A DNA stretch of 16,391 bases from Mycoemilia scoparia (Eukaryota > Kickxellomycota > Kickxellomycetes > Kickxellales > Kickxellaceae): contig JANBPU010000328.1 in assembly GCA_027575805.1 (NCBI GenBank), positions 1 to 16,391 on the forward strand, read 5' to 3'. A program made the position numbers and the translations under genes. The notes under the pieces are model-generated. The model made no database searches and was not told where the DNA came from. It saw nothing but the letters and a program-made list of their open reading frames with translations. Positions 1-8,466 of the stretch are shown one piece after another; position 1 is the stretch's first letter; the number at the start of each line of letters is the position of its first letter.

Positions 1-504
1 AACTGGAATCTTTACAAACAAAAAATCCATACTGGGGATTTTCAACTTCGAGTTGCATGTATTGTTATATTTGCAATATTTTAGATAGATCATGTCCCCA
101 GAAAATTCATATGAAATGGTTGATGATTTGGTCAAAACCGACGACCCATTTCTGTCTATGTAACATTATTTACTGGAGAAGTGTTGTTATAATGTAAATA
201 TAAAATTCGATTTAATAGATTCCTTAGTATTCAAGCTTCTGTCAGTCTATGATAACCAATAAACACACTATAAAGGACTTAAATTGAATACTATTTCACC
301 AGAATCAATTGTGTATCAGTATATTTGTTATAACTATACACTGTTTCAATTGTCTGGTAGGTAGAATCTAAACATATGCTATAGGGTGAAAAGGTATATA
401 TGAATAAAACTATGAGTAAAAAGTCTATCCTGCCACTTTGTATTTATAGGCATTCCCAATATTATATGACGACTCCTGCTGCCATCATCAACTATGTGAT
501 GCTC
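1..504. other. AT-rich left edge, no gene seen
   Basis: No reading frame with coding character, RNA gene or clear repeat can be supported here. In-frame continuation of the neighbouring minus-strand relic (505-738) past its stop at 505-507 is open for about 45 more codons, to a stop near 370, so part of this stretch may belong to a decayed coding element. Confidence 0.5.
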
Positions 505-738
505 CTAGATACCATAGCCAATCATCGTCCTGGATAGGCCAAAATATCTGACAGCAGCATAGTTGTTTAGCTTTCCATGGAAAGCTTTAATAACCGCTGT
601 GTGGGCTGTTTGTCTCCAACGCTCATTTGGAATACCACGACATATAAAACTGTTGTGATGTTTTTTATAAGTGCTAAAGACTAACATGCCCTGTAGTGCC
701 TTTTTGGGCTTGTCATAAATGGCCAAATGTTCAACCCT
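505..738 (-). pseudogene. Short relic reading frame, unidentified
   Basis: An open minus-strand frame of about 77 codons runs from just after a TAA (739-741) to a TAG (505-507). It has no ATG near its upstream end; the first internal Met comes after about 17 codons. The translation has ordinary protein character (for example GIPNERWRQTAH, then NNYAAVRYFGLSRTMIGYG) rather than the Phe/Ile/Lys/Asn babble typical of AT-rich shadows, and the frame continues beyond the TAG. This fits a fragment of a decayed gene or mobile element. I do not recognise the family. It may also be a chance frame. Confidence 0.3.
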
Positions 739-955
739 TTACAGCAGGTATTTTGATCTTGCCCTGGGGACAATCCAGCTAAGGGACAATGTAATATTAC
801 ATAGGTGCCTTTGATAATAGGCATCAGGATAGGCTATTGAGAATAACTATAAATACAAGACATGGAAGGGGATAATCGGCTTCCCTTGGTAGTCTTATTT
901 CTTACTTATCTCATGTATATTTTAATAAACAGCTCACTGCGTCTTACTGTACATT
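728..955 (+). repeat. Possible solo LTR-like module
   Basis: The segment starts TGTTCAACCC and ends TACTGTACA. It carries a TATA box (TATAAATA, 848-855) about 70 nt before a polyadenylation signal (AATAAA, 924-929), with short inverted repeats between and before them (TGCCT/AGGCA around 806-823, GGAAG/CTTCC around 865-885). That order is what U3-R of an LTR shows. No target-site duplication or primer-binding site could be found, and no second copy is in the window, so this is a tentative reading. Confidence 0.22.
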
Positions 956-1686
956 GAAACTTTGAATAGTTTCAATAAAATTATTAAGGCCAGATGCTAA
1001 ACAGAGTAGTTTGTTTTCATCAAGTTGGGCTTTAGTAAATATGTTTCAGTCTAGATTACTGAATTCCTGAAAAGTAAACCTAATTGTGTACGGATTATTT
1101 AATGCCATGATCATACCAAGGGGATTGCTATTTGATTGTAAAAGAAACTTCGATGGAGGGGATTAACTCGAAAATTGGTTACTATAAGAATATTTACATG
1201 ACTATAGAGATACAATTGACTACTATTTAACACAAAGTACCGGCGTTTTTCAATGTGGATGATAACTTTTAAAGGATGACTTTGAAAGCCAATGATTATA
1301 GAAGCAAGCATAGCCAAATAGATGTCCAGTTTTACTAGTAAACAGTCTCCCTATAAGAATAGTTACCCATATAATTGTAATAATATACCTTAAGCTTGAA
1401 ATTAGACAATTTATTTTGAAAATTGCATGTCCAAAATAAGGCTCTAACCAGTCTTTGTGCATTATTTGAGTAATTATACAAAATTTAACATTTTATCAAT
1501 CCTAAATCAAATGCATGATTCCAAAAAAACTTTTGAATGATTTTCCTACTCAACTCTTGCAAAATTACCAAAGAATTCGATTAAAGAAGAGTTATTCCTA
1601 TTATGCCATGAAGAAGCATACTTCATGTACCTGTAAAAACTAAGTTTATTTGCTCTCTCTCTCTCAAACATTTTAAAAACCCACCC
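739..1686. other. Gene-free stretch with repeats
   Basis: Apart from the LTR-like module and the dispersed repeat copy at 1264-1360, nothing coding is supported. A 14-bp perfect palindrome ATGTAATATTACAT lies at 789-802 and recurs exactly at 3124-3137. A (CT)n tract at about 1652-1666 precedes the TATA box of the next gene. Confidence 0.55.
1264..1360 (+). repeat. Dispersed ~98-bp MITE-like repeat, copy 1
   Basis: This stretch aligns over its whole length with 8852-8949. The shared core words are GATTATAGA, GCAA, AGCCAAAT and AGTAAA, and the outer ends also correspond (ACTTTTAAAGG against ATTTTTGAAGGG on the left; TCCCTATAAGAAT against ACCCTTCAAAAAT on the right). Both copies are in the same orientation. 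By eye roughly two thirds of positions agree. The terminal inverted repeat that is perfect in the other copy is degraded here, so this looks like the older copy. Confidence 0.5.
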
Positions 1687-1694
1687 TATAAATA
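1687..1694 (+). promoter_or_regulatory. TATA box of the 1811 gene
   Basis: TATAAATA follows a (CT)n tract. Transcription starting about 30 nt downstream would give a leader of roughly 90 nt in which the ATG at 1811 is the first ATG. Confidence 0.55.
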
Positions 1695-1810
1695 CTTTTT
1701 TAAGTAGCTTCATCCATTTGGTTTCATTATCATTTTTATTATTCTCCACAACCACAGTTTCATTTACTATTTCGCCAAAACTTTATTCTGGACAAACAGT
1801 AACAATTATA

Positions 1811-2242
1811 ATGACTGACTCATCTGCTGCTACTGCCACTGTCCCCCACATCAATGGTAATGGCTTGGATGTGACATCATCTGATCCGCTTTACTCTTAC
1901 TACAAGCTTGAGGAAGTGACTCCAGGCCAACAACACCCTTTCAAGATGTATTACCATTTCTGTGAGCAAAGTAGAGAAGATGCTTTGGAAATGGTCTGTG
2001 AATTTCTGCAAAATAACAATGGTGTGGTGGTTACTGAAATTCCAGAACAATCCACCACTGCATCAACCACCCCCGTAAATGGTCAACTCCACCACCACCA
2101 CCAGGAAAGCACCACAACCTCTTCTGAACAGAGTGGTGGTGGAAGTAGTAGTGTTTCACAGAAGCTATTTTTGGTCTATATTGGCCAAGGAAATCCTTAT
2201 AAACTGGAGGATAGAGTTTTTGAAAGTATAATTGAGATTTGA
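1811..2242 (+). CDS. Unrecognised 143-residue small protein with Ser/Thr/His-rich insert
   Basis: I do not recognise this protein. It starts MTDSSAATATVPHING, the first ATG after a good TATA box; the frame is open further upstream but only from non-ATG codons inside the leader. An ordered N-terminal half (about residues 27-77) contains YSYYKLEE, FKMYYHF, an acidic amphipathic helix and GVVVTEIPE. A low-complexity insert follows (about 78-115: Thr/Ser runs, HHHH, GGGSSS). A short conserved-looking tail ends it: LFLVYIGQGNPYKLED, then ESIIEI. This order of strand, helix, strand, insert and final strand is the same as in the two minus-strand paralogs at 5794-6114 and 9400-9837. An ungapped alignment to the 5794 protein lines up Tyr, Phe, Gly and Pro at matching spacing. 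Distant membership of that family is my inference. No signal peptide or membrane span is visible. Single exon. Confidence 0.75.
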   Translation: MTDSSAATATVPHINGNGLDVTSSDPLYSYYKLEEVTPGQQHPFKMYYHFCEQSREDALEMVCEFLQNNNGVVVTEIPEQSTTASTTPVNGQLHHHHQESTTTSSEQSGGGSSSVSQKLFLVYIGQGNPYKLEDRVFESIIEI

Positions 2243-2309
2243 GTCACCAAAAGCCTAAGATGTCTTTCATTATTTTCTTTTGGCATACTACAGATGTGTT
2301 TTTGTGGAT

Positions 2310-2315
2310 AATAAA
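2310..2315 (+). terminator. Polyadenylation signal of the 1811 gene
   Basis: AATAAA lies 68 nt after the stop codon. Confidence 0.5.
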
Positions 2316-3245
2316 TATGTAAATTGAAAACTAAATCACTATTTATTACTAAATAAGGGTATTTTTTAAACTTTAATCCTCTTAAACTTATATAACATAA
2401 AAGAAAAAATAATTACTATAAATAGTAGCGTTACAACTCCATTTATTTTTAACTGTACTGCTTATGAGGCATAGGGCTTATCTAGCAGTTATAAAGTATC
2501 TGTCCAATTAGAGGTTGTTGCTAAAGTAAAGATGAGCCTAATATTAATACATATTCAAGTTTATTTATATTTGTTTTGAATAAACTTTTACCATTTTTAA
2601 TTATTATTACTTATTCTCACTTGTTCCAAATGAATAAATATTATTCCTAATAAAACCTTTTCAGTATAATAGCTTTCTGGGAGATTCAAAACCATTTAAA
2701 TGACTTGTTTCTACCAAAACTCTAATACACAATAATATAATATTTAAGAAATCTGCTCTAATATAAATTTTATATTATTTAAACAATTAGATGATAATAT
2801 AACCATAAACAGCTGTGAAACAAACAATATGGCTTCAATTGCATAATGAAAACTAAATCACAAGTCTTTAACCTACAATAACATGAACCACTTATTTACA
2901 ACATAATTTCTAAAAATAGCAAAACAACTCAGAATATTTGTTTCCAGTATTATAAAAACCAAACCAAGAATAGCAACTATATTTTAGCAATAAAACTGAA
3001 TTGTTTTTCTCACATTTAATTGCTCTATAGCTTTTGTGACACTGACCTAATGGCCACGACTACTCTTATCTTATTCGAATATGAAAACGAACATAGATCT
3101 ATTTACTGCGCTTGAATATAGTAATGTAATATTACATGTCATAATAATAATATATACCTTTAAACCTCATGAAGATTATATAATGATGCAGGAGGAGCCA
3201 CACTTTGTTGACATTTGGAGCAACTAAAATTTTGAGACAGAAAAG
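2316..3245. other. AT-rich intergenic region
   Basis: No gene is visible. The sequence is very AT-rich with many small palindromes. The most notable is ATGTAATATTACAT (3124-3137), identical to the one at 789-802. Confidence 0.6.
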
Positions 3246-3252
3246 TATAAAA
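3246..3252 (+). promoter_or_regulatory. TATA box of the 3363 gene
   Basis: TATAAAA lies 117 nt before the start codon. A transcript beginning about 30 nt downstream would contain one upstream ATG (3316) opening a four-codon uORF (ATG CTT AGA CAT TGA, 3316-3330) before the main ATG. Confidence 0.5.
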
Positions 3253-3362
3253 TGACCCTTGTGAAGGCATTGCTACAGAATTTAGACATTATCCTTAATA
3301 CTCGTCATTACTACCATGCTTAGACATTGATTCTAAATTTTTAAAAGATAGATACAGCCACT

Positions 3363-5411
3363 ATGACTACATCAAACAGAAACAAAAGTGACTCTCAACC
3401 GCCCAAAAAGAAAAGACGTATTGAACAGGAACAGTCACCTGCTGCTGACAATATGACTTCCAGAGTGGACCCAGTAGGGGCAGAGAACTGTGTTAGTTTA
3501 AGCGTGAAGCTTGAAGAGCTTTCCGAAATCCAAAAAAAGGGTCAAAAAACTCCTGAACTACAGAAAGCTCAAAAACAAAGTTCTGAACAAAGAGAAAGAT
3601 TGGCAAATACTCATAATAATAATAATAATAGTAGTAGTAGTAGTAGAAGGGGTGCTTCTTCTGAGAGGCATTCTGATAATCCGCTATCTATCTTTAATTT
3701 GATATGCTCTTCAACAATTTATGCTCCTCCTCTAGTTGAATACTCACAACAATGTTCTCCCTATCAAGCAAATAACGATATGCATCAACGCTCTTCTCCA
3801 AGAGAAAGTCGCATAGATGAAGTTCACTCCCCTACTCATCAACCAGAATCCTCTGTATTTAACCAAAGTTCCAATCCTGCTTCAAACAGGTCGTTATATC
3901 AGAATGTGCTTACAACAGCAACAATAAAAACAGTCCAAACCACTGGGTCAAACCACAAGGGCAAAGAAGTTTGGCTAGCCAATTATAAAAACTCTAACTC
4001 TAACTCCGAAACAGAGGAAGGTGATGAGCATAAAGTAAACCCCATTAGTAAGGATGATAAACCAACTTTCAAAACCCCACCTGCATATAATATAAAATGT
4101 GGAACTTGTAAAAAATGTACAAAGTCACATAAAAGCTCCAACTCCAAAAAGAAGAAATGCTGTATACATGGCACACCGTATTGCTTTAGATATGATGACT
4201 ACTATTATGATATTTATAACAAAAATTTGTCGAATTGTGCTTTGGAACTATGCGAAAAGCAGAACAAAAAACCAAAATCAGCTGCGCGCAAGTTGAGCAA
4301 GGAAAACCCCAAAAAGTCAAAGACAGCTGAGCCCAATAACACAGCCACCGTTTCCTCTTCTGATAACATAAAGAATAATGGAGCATCTAAAGGTCCTACA
4401 AATCCACCCAGAAATATATGCAGTAAGTACAAAAATAGAAAATGTACATTTAGCTACAACTACCTACTATCACTGAAACCACATTCTAAATTTACTCTTC
4501 AAATATTTTTAATAGAGTCAAAAAGAAAATCAAGATGTGGAAGCTACAATACATTCATCCATTACATACAACAAAATGGCCAATACTCTCGTAATCAGGC
4601 TTATGATTTGGTTAGAGAAACCCAATACTATTTGGCAGTGTTTAAGAAGGCAACTTACAATAATAAACGCAGTTGCAATTGTGAATGCAACAGAGTGGTG
4701 GGCTTCACCGTCAACAACAATAGAACTTTCAATCCCGCCCCAGAAAACACCTCCGCAAATACAACAGAACTTCTTAACATTCCAAGCACTGACAAAAATA
4801 TACTTCTTGCTTTTGAAGAAGCAGTCCAGCAACAACAACAACAACGAGATAGCAGAAAAACGCATCTTCCTCCAGTTGCTTGTGTGGCAAATCAAATGGT
4901 TGAAATGGCCCGGCGAATAATGGAAAAGTTTGATGAAATTTCCAAAAATGGACAAAAAGAAGAAGGTAGTAGCAGCGGCGATTTTTTGACCCTTAAGGAA
5001 GTAAAGGAAATGGAAGAATCAAAACTTGAACAAATAGTCAAGGAAAGAGCTGAATACATGGCTAAGAATTTGAGTAAGCCTGACGATGCAAGAGAAGTGG
5101 CTAATAGTTTCGAGACTGATCCCTATCATCCCCCAGATGCTGCTCCTGCTGCACACTCAAATGAAAGCGATAGTCATAATGTCTCGATTTCATCCTCCCC
5201 CACTTATTCCTCTTCTTCACATCAGATAAATACCAGGTCAAGGTCTAATAAACTACAAATCCGTTCTGAGAGACAAAGGTTATTTAAGAAATTGTTGATA
5301 AAGGCTATTAGCCAAGTAGAAAATAATAAGTGTCACGGAGGTGAAAAAAAATTCAAAAAGAAACCTAACTCCAACTCCAACTCAAACTCAAACTCAAACA
5401 CCAACCCTTAA
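3363..5411 (+). CDS. Large Lys/Asn/Ser-rich protein with Cys-rich patches, likely nuclear, unrecognised
   Basis: A 682-residue single-exon frame, far longer than chance in this AT-rich DNA. I recognise no family. Residues 13-20 (PPKKKRRI) form a basic SV40-type nuclear localisation motif. Poly-Asn/poly-Ser lies at 85-94. A first cysteine patch has C246-x2-C249-x2-C252, then C266 C267-x-H-x4-C274 and C292-x4-C297, with many lysines between. A second has C353, C361 and C392, then CNCEC at 438-442. Spacing of this kind usually means metal binding, but no named zinc-finger pattern fits. Residues 489-494 are poly-Gln. About 505-590 is charged and helical, possibly coiled coil. The C-terminus is a (Asn-Ser)n tail encoded by a hexanucleotide repeat. 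The start is the first ATG after the short uORF. A role in DNA or RNA binding is inference from the nuclear motif and cysteines only. The gene is convergent with the one at 5794-6114. Confidence 0.85.
   Translation: MTTSNRNKSDSQPPKKKRRIEQEQSPAADNMTSRVDPVGAENCVSLSVKLEELSEIQKKGQKTPELQKAQKQSSEQRERLANTHNNNNNSSSSSRRGASSERHSDNPLSIFNLICSSTIYAPPLVEYSQQCSPYQANNDMHQRSSPRESRIDEVHSPTHQPESSVFNQSSNPASNRSLYQNVLTTATIKTVQTTGSNHKGKEVWLANYKNSNSNSETEEGDEHKVNPISKDDKPTFKTPPAYNIKCGTCKKCTKSHKSSNSKKKKCCIHGTPYCFRYDDYYYDIYNKNLSNCALELCEKQNKKPKSAARKLSKENPKKSKTAEPNNTATVSSSDNIKNNGASKGPTNPPRNICSKYKNRKCTFSYNYLLSLKPHSKFTLQIFLIESKRKSRCGSYNTFIHYIQQNGQYSRNQAYDLVRETQYYLAVFKKATYNNKRSCNCECNRVVGFTVNNNRTFNPAPENTSANTTELLNIPSTDKNILLAFEEAVQQQQQQRDSRKTHLPPVACVANQMVEMARRIMEKFDEISKNGQKEEGSSSGDFLTLKEVKEMEESKLEQIVKERAEYMAKNLSKPDDAREVANSFETDPYHPPDAAPAAHSNESDSHNVSISSSPTYSSSSHQINTRSRSNKLQIRSERQRLFKKLLIKAISQVENNKCHGGEKKFKKKPNSNSNSNSNSNTNP
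3613..3646 (+). repeat. Trinucleotide repeat inside the 3363 gene
   Basis: An (ATA)n tract passes directly into a (GTA)n tract. In frame they encode Asn5 then Ser5, so length changes would keep the frame. Confidence 0.8.
5367..5399 (+). repeat. AACTCM hexanucleotide repeat at the 3' end of the 3363 gene
   Basis: About five to six units of AACTCC/AACTCA encode the alternating Asn-Ser tail. A shorter run of the same type (AACTCT, about 3990-4007) encodes NSNSNS within the protein. Confidence 0.75.
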
Positions 5412-5793
5412 GAAGTGACAATATCAATGCTACTAGTATCCTTATATTTTAAACCCCCTAACCAATTTTATTAGTATATGATTTTTCTAGAATTACATGG
5501 TTATAATTTCTATCGCTTTCATTGTAAATTGAATATATATATATATATATATATGTTTTCCAGTCATCAATACACACTTTATTAATTTCCTTTTTTAATA
5601 GCACCTTTAGCCTATATTGGGAAACTAAATCCAAAACACCACCACCACCAAGAAATGAATAGAATTTTATCCTTCAATCGATACCTTCAATTTATTACCA
5701 AGTCATAAAGCTTCACTTCAAAATTGATATTCTATGTGTTTAACTAGAAATATCCTCAATAATGCTACTACAAACCCAATCCCATCACCACTG
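5412..5793. other. Convergent intergenic region with (AT)11 microsatellite
   Basis: Separates two convergent genes. (AT)11 lies at 5533-5554. TTTATT at 5691-5696 reads AATAAA on the minus strand, 98 nt beyond the stop of the minus-strand gene, and is its likely polyadenylation signal. No coding sequence is seen. Confidence 0.6.
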
Positions 5794-6114
5794 CTACTGC
5801 TGCATCTCAGTTATAAACACAATTTCAATTGTGCTTCCATCCTGTATATTAACCCCCTTTTGGGCTTTAATGTATCTGGCATGCACGACTTCAGTACATT
5901 GAAGAGAATATACTTGAATTTGATTGCCATAAATTCCATTAGCCGTGTAGTAAGCAATGGGATTGCCTTTATTGTTTTCTAAAGGAAACCTAAACAATAG
6001 ATGGCCGTCACTTGAATCTTCAAACATAGATAACCTGATAAATTCTTCTACATCTTTTTCAATATTTCTTTCGTAAATGACTTGGTACTTATCAAGGTAT
6101 TGTACTGCACTCAT
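5794..6114 (-). CDS. Small protein, founding member of a local paralog pair, function unknown
   Basis: 106 residues, single exon, no recognised family. It is paralogous to the 145-residue protein at 9400-9837. Residues 1-57 of the two align without a gap, sharing Y14, N17, E19, V22-E23, F25, R42-F43-P44, G50 and I53-A54-Y55-Y56-T57. After a variable insert the tails align again: ARY-x3-QKGV at 79-88 here and 95-104 there, followed by an acidic/hydrophobic strand (IEIVFI here, LEAVFV there). The pattern suggests a compact alpha/beta domain: strand (YQVIYE), helix (IEKDVEEF), strand (HLLFRFP), strand (IAYYT), variable loop, strand (ARYIKAQKG), last strand. There is no signal peptide or membrane span. 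The variable loop here is short (about 58-76) and not low-complexity. ATG 6114 is the first in-frame ATG. Confidence 0.82.
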   Translation of the reverse strand: MSAVQYLDKYQVIYERNIEKDVEEFIRLSMFEDSSDGHLLFRFPLENNKGNPIAYYTANGIYGNQIQVYSLQCTEVVHARYIKAQKGVNIQDGSTIEIVFITEMQQ

Positions 6115-6167
6115 CTTTCTTTCTCTTTTTTTTGGAGCAAGATAAATTCTTGTATTGCAAAAATTTT

Positions 6168-6212
6168 CTATTTTCCAAGGTAAGTTTTACTAAAAAAGAT
6201 AGATGTATGCAT
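6168..6212 (-). other. Upstream ORF in the leader of the 5794 gene
   Basis: If transcription starts about 30 nt after the TATA box, the leader contains one upstream ATG (6212-6210) with a 14-codon frame ending at TAG (6170-6168), well before the main ATG. A uORF of this size can lower translation. Whether it is used is unknown. Confidence 0.35.
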
Positions 6213-6275
6213 ACGTGTAAAAATATTGAAGGATAATTTATTGGCAAGCAATTCAACAACTAAACTATTTGTCTC

Positions 6276-6283
6276 TTTATATA
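6276..6283 (-). promoter_or_regulatory. TATA box of the 5794 gene
   Basis: TATATAAA on the minus strand, about 160 nt before the start codon. Confidence 0.5.
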
Positions 6284-7767
6284 AACTAGCAAAAACTGAA
6301 TTTGCAAGGTATTTGAATGTTAGAAAATCAACAAAATATCTTGCATTAAAACATGAAGTTTCAAGCGCCCATTCTTATAGCATTTACATAGTCAGAGTTC
6401 AATCCATGGCTTTGACATACACTCACATTCACAATCATCAACCATTCCATTCTAATCCTGCTTAGATAGGATTTTCAAAAAATAAAAAGTGTTGGCAATC
6501 CTATCCTGAAAATAAAAATTTCCTGCCTGTATTTCCATTTTATTTTTATTTTTTTGCTTTTGCACAAAATAAAAGGAGGGTAAGTAATGGAATGGGGAAA
6601 TATGCAAATATTGGTGATTTTACTGAGAGAAAATTCTGTAGTCTAACATGATTTTAAAATTTATTCAATTCTACAAAAAACTTGTCATAATACAATTTAA
6701 GTAACCAACATCAATTGTTATAAATATTGTGTTTATACTTATTTTATAACTTTATTTTAATAAAAATTAAAAATCTTCAACTAATCTGTAAAAGTTGCTA
6801 TGAACCTGCATAAAAGCATTTTTGAAAAGTTAGAAAATGCAGTGATGCTTTTTATAGTCTTGTATGTATGTAACTAGTTACATAGCAAGTCAAGAAAAGA
6901 AACCTACTTCTTTGCCATAAGATCAGAATTCATAAAGTCTTATACACAATGGATTCCCCAGGAGTTATATATCAAAAATGGCTTGGAGTCAGTACAAAAT
7001 CTAACTCCTAACCATTTCTGACTACCAAACACTTGGTTTCAAGTAAAATCTCATCATTTAATTATAATCTATGAGAAATAATAGCAAGGCAATCTTTTCC
7101 AATAGATTAGCTTTGAAGATTTTCACTTCTAATTAGCAAAACAAAATAAAGAACCTTATAAAAATTATAGTCACCATGTTGTTTGTTACAAAGAAAATCA
7201 ATATAAAATATTGCAAATGGGATTGGCAATTCAAGCAGCTAAAACTCTTGGATCAGCAGCAAAAAGTTTGTAAAAATTTTAAGCCACATGTAATAATAAG
7301 GTTTTCTTATTGGGCATTTCATTGCTATTTAGTAAACTATCATATTAATCAACTCCTTTGGTTAATTAGTTGGGGAGCAACAGGCCACTACAGTTTAACC
7401 ATACAACATAGCTATCCCCTGTCTGATATTCTTAGAAAAAATTGTAAACTATGAGCAAGATTTACCTGTTTAAAATATTTATTGTTAGTAAATAAAAAAT
7501 TGGCCATATACCAGAGTTTTACTACTGTACTTTTCTTAAAATTTAAGGGTCACTCTACAAAAAAAACTTTATAGTCTCATCACTTCATTTTGTGTCTAAT
7601 CATTATCTTTGTAGTGATTACCACAAAAACTTGATTAACAATTTATCATTCCCTAACTTGGAAATAATAGAAATATTGGCACTAGTAGTACTATGAGGCC
7701 CCTATTTTTGCTAATATTTCTAGATACAAGTGTCTGTAAAATGGGCTCACATACACATTTTGCAAGG
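6284..7767. other. Long AT-rich divergent intergenic region
   Basis: No gene can be supported. A perfect 9-bp inverted repeat, GATAGGATT (6465-6473) and AATCCTATC (6497-6505), encloses a 23-nt A-rich spacer. An ATG-initiated frame of 92 codons at 7176-7454 (+) has a decent start context, but its TATA-like element (TATAAAA, about 7158) is only some 18 nt upstream and its composition is not convincing, so I do not call it. Confidence 0.55.
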
Positions 7768-7777
7768 TATATAAAGG
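7768..7777 (+). promoter_or_regulatory. TATA box of the 7928 gene
   Basis: TATATAAAGG is one of the strongest TATA matches in the window. A start site about 30 nt downstream excludes the ATG at 7788 and makes the ATG at 7928 the first in the transcript. Confidence 0.6.
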
Positions 7778-7927
7778 CCCTTTGGGAATGCCAATTTATC
7801 TACAACACAAGCCTCCCTTTTACATTATATACATACAAAGCATCATTGCATTGTTCTATCCCTATCCTCTTACAAGACCACTCAGTTTTTGTAATTGCTC
7901 CCTCCAAGTACAACACTCTTCTTCACA

Positions 7928-8167
7928 ATGTCCCAGGCCAGAAACTCATCACCTTCTTCTGAGGGAGTCAATTTGATAACCTCTGGAAGTATGCCAGGCC
8001 TACTTCAAACCCAAAAAACCTCCACCAGACGTCCTTCTCTTAACCGCTCACTAAAACAAAATCAGCTTCTGGCCTTTATTGGTGTGGCTGAATCAGTTCC
8101 TCATTTGGTGACCCCATTCACCGAGTACATTAAAAATATCGGAAGTTCAAACAACGGGGAAAAATAA
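7928..8167 (+). CDS. 79-residue basic Ser-rich small protein, unrecognised
   Basis: Starts MSQARNSSPSSEG; the start is the first ATG after a strong TATA box and sits in a CACAATGTC context. The N-terminal 43 residues are Ser/Pro/basic and presumably disordered, with RRPS at 34-37, a sequence of the type basophilic kinases phosphorylate. About residues 43-72 are more hydrophobic (LLAFIGVAES, then HLVTPFTEYIKNIG) and could form one or two helices. This is not long or hydrophobic enough to be called a membrane span with confidence. There is no Cys and no signal peptide. The TAA stop overlaps an AATAAA (8163-8168). A small single-exon gene, convergent with the one at 9400. The function is unknown and coding status is likely, not certain. 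Confidence 0.6.
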   Translation: MSQARNSSPSSEGVNLITSGSMPGLLQTQKTSTRRPSLNRSLKQNQLLAFIGVAESVPHLVTPFTEYIKNIGSSNNGEK

Positions 8168-8339
8168 ATCCACAAGTTTATATGAATCATAAATCAACTA
8201 TAAAAGTGAGTTTGGAGGTAGTGACGAGTAGCTTTTCTTTTATATCTACATAGGGGTGGTTTTATCGTTGGCTTCTGAGTGATGGAAAACAATCTAAGAA
8301 ATGTTCTCTCTATATATGAAACAAATATTTAGAAGAGAA

Positions 8340-8466
8340 TTAATCTAGATGAAAGTGATTGTGTTTGGCTGAATATATAATTTATTTAAATTTCAAAGGA
8401 TTTTTGATCCAATGAAAAAATAAAGCTTATATTGTCCTACCATCACAAAAACTTCATCTAGATTAA
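8340..8466. mobile_element. MITE-like element with TTAA-bounded terminal inverted repeats
   Basis: TTAATCTAGATGAA (8340-8353) and TTCATCTAGATTAA (8453-8466) are perfect 14-bp inverted repeats 127 bp apart, end to end. The outermost four bases are TTAA on both sides. They may be a TTAA target duplication, as made by piggyBac-type transposases, leaving a 10-bp inverted repeat TCTAGATGAA. The interior is AT-rich and non-coding. piggyBac ends usually begin with CC, which these do not, so the family is uncertain. There is no second copy in the window. Confidence 0.4.

Noticed and set aside
789..802. TAATATTAC, the nonanucleotide of CRESS-DNA virus replication origins, inside ATGTAATATTACAT (also at 3124-3137)
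   Set aside because: In those origins the nonanucleotide sits in the loop of a GC-rich stem. Here it is part of a palindrome with no such flanking stem, and no Rep-like frame is in the window.
4530..4955. 141-codon minus-strand and 127-codon plus-strand alternative frames within the 682-residue gene
   Set aside because: They overlap a much longer frame with coding character and have no promoter or separate start context.
7176..7454. 92-codon plus-strand frame
   Set aside because: Its ATG context is fair, but a TATA-like word lies too close (about 18 nt) and the composition is rich in aromatic and Ile/Leu/Lys residues, as chance frames in AT-rich DNA are.
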